Source: Leptodontidium sp. MPI-SDFR-AT-0119
Taxonomy: Eukaryota; Ascomycota; Leotiomycetes; Helotiales; Leptodontidiaceae
NCBI GenBank assembly: GCA_020726505.1
Contig: JAHLEZ010000028.1
Coordinates: 186,001 to 250,000 of the forward strand
Direction: 5' to 3'
DNA: 64,000 nt
Below the pieces are notes generated by a model. The model ran no database searches. It saw nothing but the letters and a program-made list of their open reading frames with translations, and was not told the origin of the DNA. This document shows, piece after piece, positions 60,297 through 64,000 of the stretch. The position numbers and the translations under genes were made by a program. How positions within the stretch are numbered: position 1 is the stretch's first letter; every line of letters starts with the position of its first letter.

Positions 60297-62121
60297 AATG
60301 GTAAGCGGTATACACTTTCCCCAGGATATGATGTATTTTCCAATCGGACTAGTGCACAAGTGTCTAATTCATTGCGTTTTGGTGCTGTTCAGGTTGGCCT
60401 AAGGAAGTGAGGTTGGTGCAAATCCTTAGCCTCACTCTATGATATCACACGTGATTTTACTATGTCACATCCTTTTCTTCAGCGAAGAGAAGTCAGAGAA
60501 TTCGCTCTGCTAGTTGATCAAAGGCATAAAATGAGGACTTTATGGTCAAATTTCGTCTTGTGAATTTCGCATTGACCAGAATTTCGATATCACGTGAGGG
60601 AAACCTTCTCAGTTGACTTGCCAAGGGGCTCGCGTAAGCCCTTGTCTCGGCAGATCTAATTGAGACTAAGTTTCTCAAGTTCATATACTTTGCCTTTACG
60701 CGGAACAATTATGATAAGCTCTCAGCTAAACAGTGTGATCTGCAACGGTTTAACATTCGCCGTCGGGGTGGGTGATCAAATGTCGGATATATGTAGCTAG
60801 CCGTAGCCCCGTCACGTAAACAGTACAGCTTCCACATACAGTTAGTTTCAGAACACGACATCCCTCAAGTTCTGTCTAACGTCCGCATTCTCTTCTTCCT
60901 CATTTTCTGGTTCAAGTTCCACTCCCTATTATTATAATCGTGATGAAGTGCGATATGTTATTTCTTGGTGCCATTGAGGGGTCAATCAACCTAGCTGGGG
61001 CCATCGCACCTTTCAGGCATCTTGACGCAAGTCAACACCACTCGCTTAAACAGAGACAAGCATCTCCTTACCCAGCGATGACGATAGATATGCTAGTTCG
61101 TTCATCATTTTTCGTCTCCCACAAAATCTAACCCGGCTCAGATCGACCATTTCCCCAACAGTCATCGATACTCACGAATTGGGCCCCTCGGAATTTCCAC
61201 AGAGATTTTGTTGCACATATTTTGGAAAGAGAATGTGATTTCTGCAGGCTTTTTGTTTTAAATGTTTTATTGCACGTCGCTATTTTTCATCACTTTTCAC
61301 ATCGGCCGGTGTAGGTGCATAGGTGGCTTCTACACGGGATTTGGATTGAAGAATGCTTTGGTTACACATGCAAGAAACTCGCCAATCAAGCACACAGGGA
61401 TAGGGGCAGCTCGCATTCGGGAAACATACTGGGAACCGAATTTTCGGTAACGAGGGAGGACCTATCAAATAGGACAGTACACACCTTGTAAATAAAACCG
61501 TAGAAGAGTTATAGGTTATTTTTATTTTCGACTCAAACAAAAAGAAACTTGGAATGAAATAAAAGAAACCTAAACTTTATCTGCAATCAATTATATTCCT
61601 CCTTTATCGAGCCTTATAATTACAATTATATAACGATACGAGGATTCGATAAGCAGGATTGTATATGGAAGTATAAAAGGAGGCGAATCGTAATGCTATT
61701 AGGTCTGGTACGAAGGAAACAAAAAAGATGAGGTTAGCTAAAGGGAAGGAAGCTCCTTAAATATATCCTAAAGTGGTCCGAGTCCCTTCCGTAATTATCC
61801 CTAGGCTAATCCTTTGGCTACTATTTTATCCTTTAATATCTAAACATTATATCACCCCCCTCCTAAGAGCGAGTTTATTCTTAAGCTCGATATTTGCTCT
61901 CTAAACCTTAGATTTAAAAGATAAGGCTCTAAATCCATTCTAAAATATAGTATAAAAGCTTAGATTCCGAGTATAATATTGCTATTTTAGTAGCTAATTC
62001 GGTAAAATCAATAATAGCGGCTATAGCTATAAAGCTATTTGCCTTATAAAATATCAACCCACTTGAATACTAGAGCAGGGAAGGAACTTGGCCTCAGGAA
62101 TACTTCAAGTCGGAGAGCAGC
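60297..62121. other. Intergenic region, normal composition then AT-rich
   Basis: 60297-61540 is balanced, with TCACGTGA-like boxes at 60448 and 60590, and no supportable gene; frames of 60-86 codons lack domain signal. 61560-62040 is AT-rich and RIP-like. A possible weak repeat junction lies near 61850 (a C-run). Confidence 0.4.
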
Positions 62122-63072
62122 ATGAATCATCTGCTTGCGAGGAAGAGATCTTTTCGCGGTAAACAATCGGAAGCTAGCTCTACCACACCGATCTCTACAC
62201 CTAGCGATGAAAGGCCGAGGGAAGCCAAGAGTACCCCTTATGCGCGTCCAAGTTATGAGACTGTACTTGCTACTAAGGGCAGCTTTATGGACAAATTCGA
62301 CGAGGGTATTCAAAAGACAAGCAGTGATATTTGCCAAGCCTTGCTTTATTCAGAGCAGACATATCCAAAGGACTCATTATTTCGCGATGATCTGTTCGAC
62401 ACAACTTGCCGGAAGATTCGTAATAGAAACGAGGCTATGGTTATTCGAGATATCTCGCAGCTGATTGTCCCTTCTGCCTAAACTCTGGCGACATACGGTG
62501 CTACTTATCTCAAACCTTTAATTGAAAGTGCCAATGAAGGCTGGAATAGCGCCAGACCTTTCTACGGACCTCGCCCACAACCTGATTATTCTGTGGGTTT
62601 TGGACGATCCGCGTTTACGGAAGATTAACTCGAAAAGCTTAAGCCTTTCGTTGGCGAGGTTCCAGATAGTTCTACTTCTTATTTCATGGCTACCTGGCAG
62701 ATGTACTTCCCGTTTCTAACTTGCAAAGTAAAGTGTGGTAACCTGGCGCTTGATATCGCAGACCGGCAGAATGCTTATAGTATGACTCTTGCCGTAAGGG
62801 GCATCGTGGAACTCTTTAGGATGGTAAGCCGCGAAAGGGAACTCCATTTGCAAATCCTCTCCTTCTCAATTTCTTATGATTACAGGATAGTAAGGATCTA
62901 CGGCTATTATCCTGTGATCGATGGAAACAAGATCACCTTCTACCGCTATCCTATCCGTAATTTCAATTTTACAAAACTAGATAGCAAAGAGAAATGGACG
63001 ATGTATAAATTTACTAAGAATGTTTACGATATATATGTTAACTTACCTAAAAAGAATCTGTTTAGCTATTAA
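62122..63072 (+). pseudogene. DUF7924-like protein (PD-(D/E)XK-type nuclease fold), two in-frame stops
   Basis: A single frame of 316 codons begins MNHLLARKRSFRGKQSE and ends KKNLFSY-stop, with TAA codons at 62479-62481 and 62626-62628. Recognisable text includes KIRNRNEAMVIRDISQLIVP, RPQPDYSVGFGRSAFTED, LTCKVKCGN then LDIADRQNAYSMTLAV, SFSISYDYRIVRIYGYYPVI and KWTMYKFTKNVYDI. This is a fungal family I know as DUF7924, widespread in Pezizomycotina and often near mobile DNA. The pattern PD (Asp155), then (E)VK (residues 202-204) fits PD-(D/E)XK nucleases. Here the expected Glu is Lys202, so activity would be lost even without the stops. The changes are few compared with the RIP-damaged transposons, so decay is recent. 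The function of the family is not established. Confidence 0.8.
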
Positions 63073-64000
63073 TACATTGTTACCTAATGTCGAGGTCTCG
63101 TAGCAATTTGAGCTAGGGGAATCCGGACTTTTATAGGGGTTAAAAGGTCACAATATCGCTAATTAATCAAGTAATAATATCGCATCTTAAGTAAAAGAAG
63201 CGGAATCAAGCCGTGTTAGTTCGCCAAAAGTTACCTTAGATACTTTACTGTCCTATGGAGCTTTTAAAAAGCCAAGGAAAAGGGGTCGGAATATGGAATT
63301 ACATTAGTAAATAGCTTTATTAGCACAAGTTAATTTAATACGAAGGGTTTTAAGAAAGCTGTAAAATATAATAAAAACAAAGCAAATCACTTGTCGAGAT
63401 TGATCTTGCCGCTCTATTATACTTCTTTACCTAATACCCCCTAGTCCTCTTCTATTCTCACTTTAAAAGTAATTCCCTAGTCAATCTTTGCTCTTAAGTA
63501 TTTAGGTTCTGCCACGAACATATTACTAACTTCGTTGTCATAGCCAGGTTTAGATATATAAGTTTATTTTAGACATAATGAAACTTCACCTAGCCTAATG
63601 TAAGCTAATAGGCGATTGCGCCGGCGCAGCTCTTAATTCTATATTACATTCTCACATAGTCACTTCTTGACTTGCCGTATATTAAGTGACGACACTAGCT
63701 AAGTATTACTCTTATCCTCCAAGATATATTCTTATTAAGTAGATTATCGTTATACTTAAGAGACTAAATAATCGCCTATATAATCGTTTACCTTAATCTG
63801 CCTTAAGCCTCCCTCTTACGGAATGGTTAGTTGACTTAGTTTGATTTATACTTAACTAATCCTCTATTCCCTTTTAGTAATTTAGTTTTAGTTTTAATAA
63901 TAAATGTAATTAATTTTACCTCGCTAGGATTTATATGCCTCTTTAAGAGTTACTAGACCTTAGTTTAACACCTTTATAAATGCGACATTACCCTAGCTAA
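63073..64000. other. AT-rich degraded DNA at the window end
   Basis: No gene or element recognised. Stop codons are dense in all frames. One palindrome GCGCCGGCGC lies at about 63618-63627. Confidence 0.4.

Noticed and set aside
60940..61540. Several 60-86 codon frames on both strands
   Set aside because: No domain, splice or homology signal; ordinary intergenic length.
1..64000. tRNA and rRNA genes
   Set aside because: I saw no cloverleaf with A and B box motifs and no rRNA sequence; short tRNA genes could be missed by eye.

Overview
This window is from a filamentous ascomycete (Pezizomycotina). The surviving genes carry 48-67 nt introns with GT..AG ends. The protein families are typical of that group: HET-type fragments, a fungal helical N-terminal domain, an MLKL/HeLo-like pseudokinase and a DUF7924-like nuclease fold. 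Most of the window is transposon DNA whose reading frames are full of TAA/TAG stops, with W-to-stop, Q-to-stop, H-to-Y, C-to-Y and D-to-N changes. That pattern is what repeat-induced point mutation (RIP: CpA to TpA and its complement) produces. I cannot place the species.

Layout. 1-2.9 kb: degraded piggyBac transposase split by a Gag-only short LTR element. 3-7.7 kb: degraded Gypsy chromovirus. 9.5-14.1 kb: pol and 3' LTR of a Copia element (family A) split by a solo LTR. 14.1-27.1 kb: a less damaged Copia element (family B) holding a complete 5.4 kb Copia (family C), a young 1.7 kb non-coding LTR element (TRIM-B) with identical LTRs and a 78-bp tandem array, and a solo LTR; a second LTR of family B follows. 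27.1-29.0 kb: family A fragment and an LTR-like repeat. 29.5-30.2 kb: decayed aldo-keto reductase gene that still shows an intron. 31.5-33 kb: TA-flanked inverted-repeat transposon and a transposase-tail relic. 33.2-34.8 kb: gene island with a HET-like fragment and an intact three-exon gene. 36.8-41.2 kb: second family A copy holding the second Gag-only element. 41.2-52.0 kb: second Gypsy element, split by a minus-strand family C copy that itself holds a 1.2 kb TRIM and a solo LTR. 52.8-56.9 kb: AT-rich decayed DNA. 57.0-60.3 kb: second gene island, a divergent pair of an unknown 263-residue protein and a five-exon, 599-residue protein with an MLKL/HeLo-like helical head, a kinase fold lacking all catalytic motifs, and a Sel1/TPR-like tail. 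62.1-63.1 kb: DUF7924-like pseudogene.

The non-transposon genes in the two islands are mostly of families tied to fungal allorecognition, regulated cell death or nucleic-acid defence. They sit between RIP-damaged repeats. The best candidate for an undescribed system is the pseudokinase gene with its divergent neighbour. The second most novel items are the short LTR families, several of which can be delimited to the base by 5-bp target duplications.
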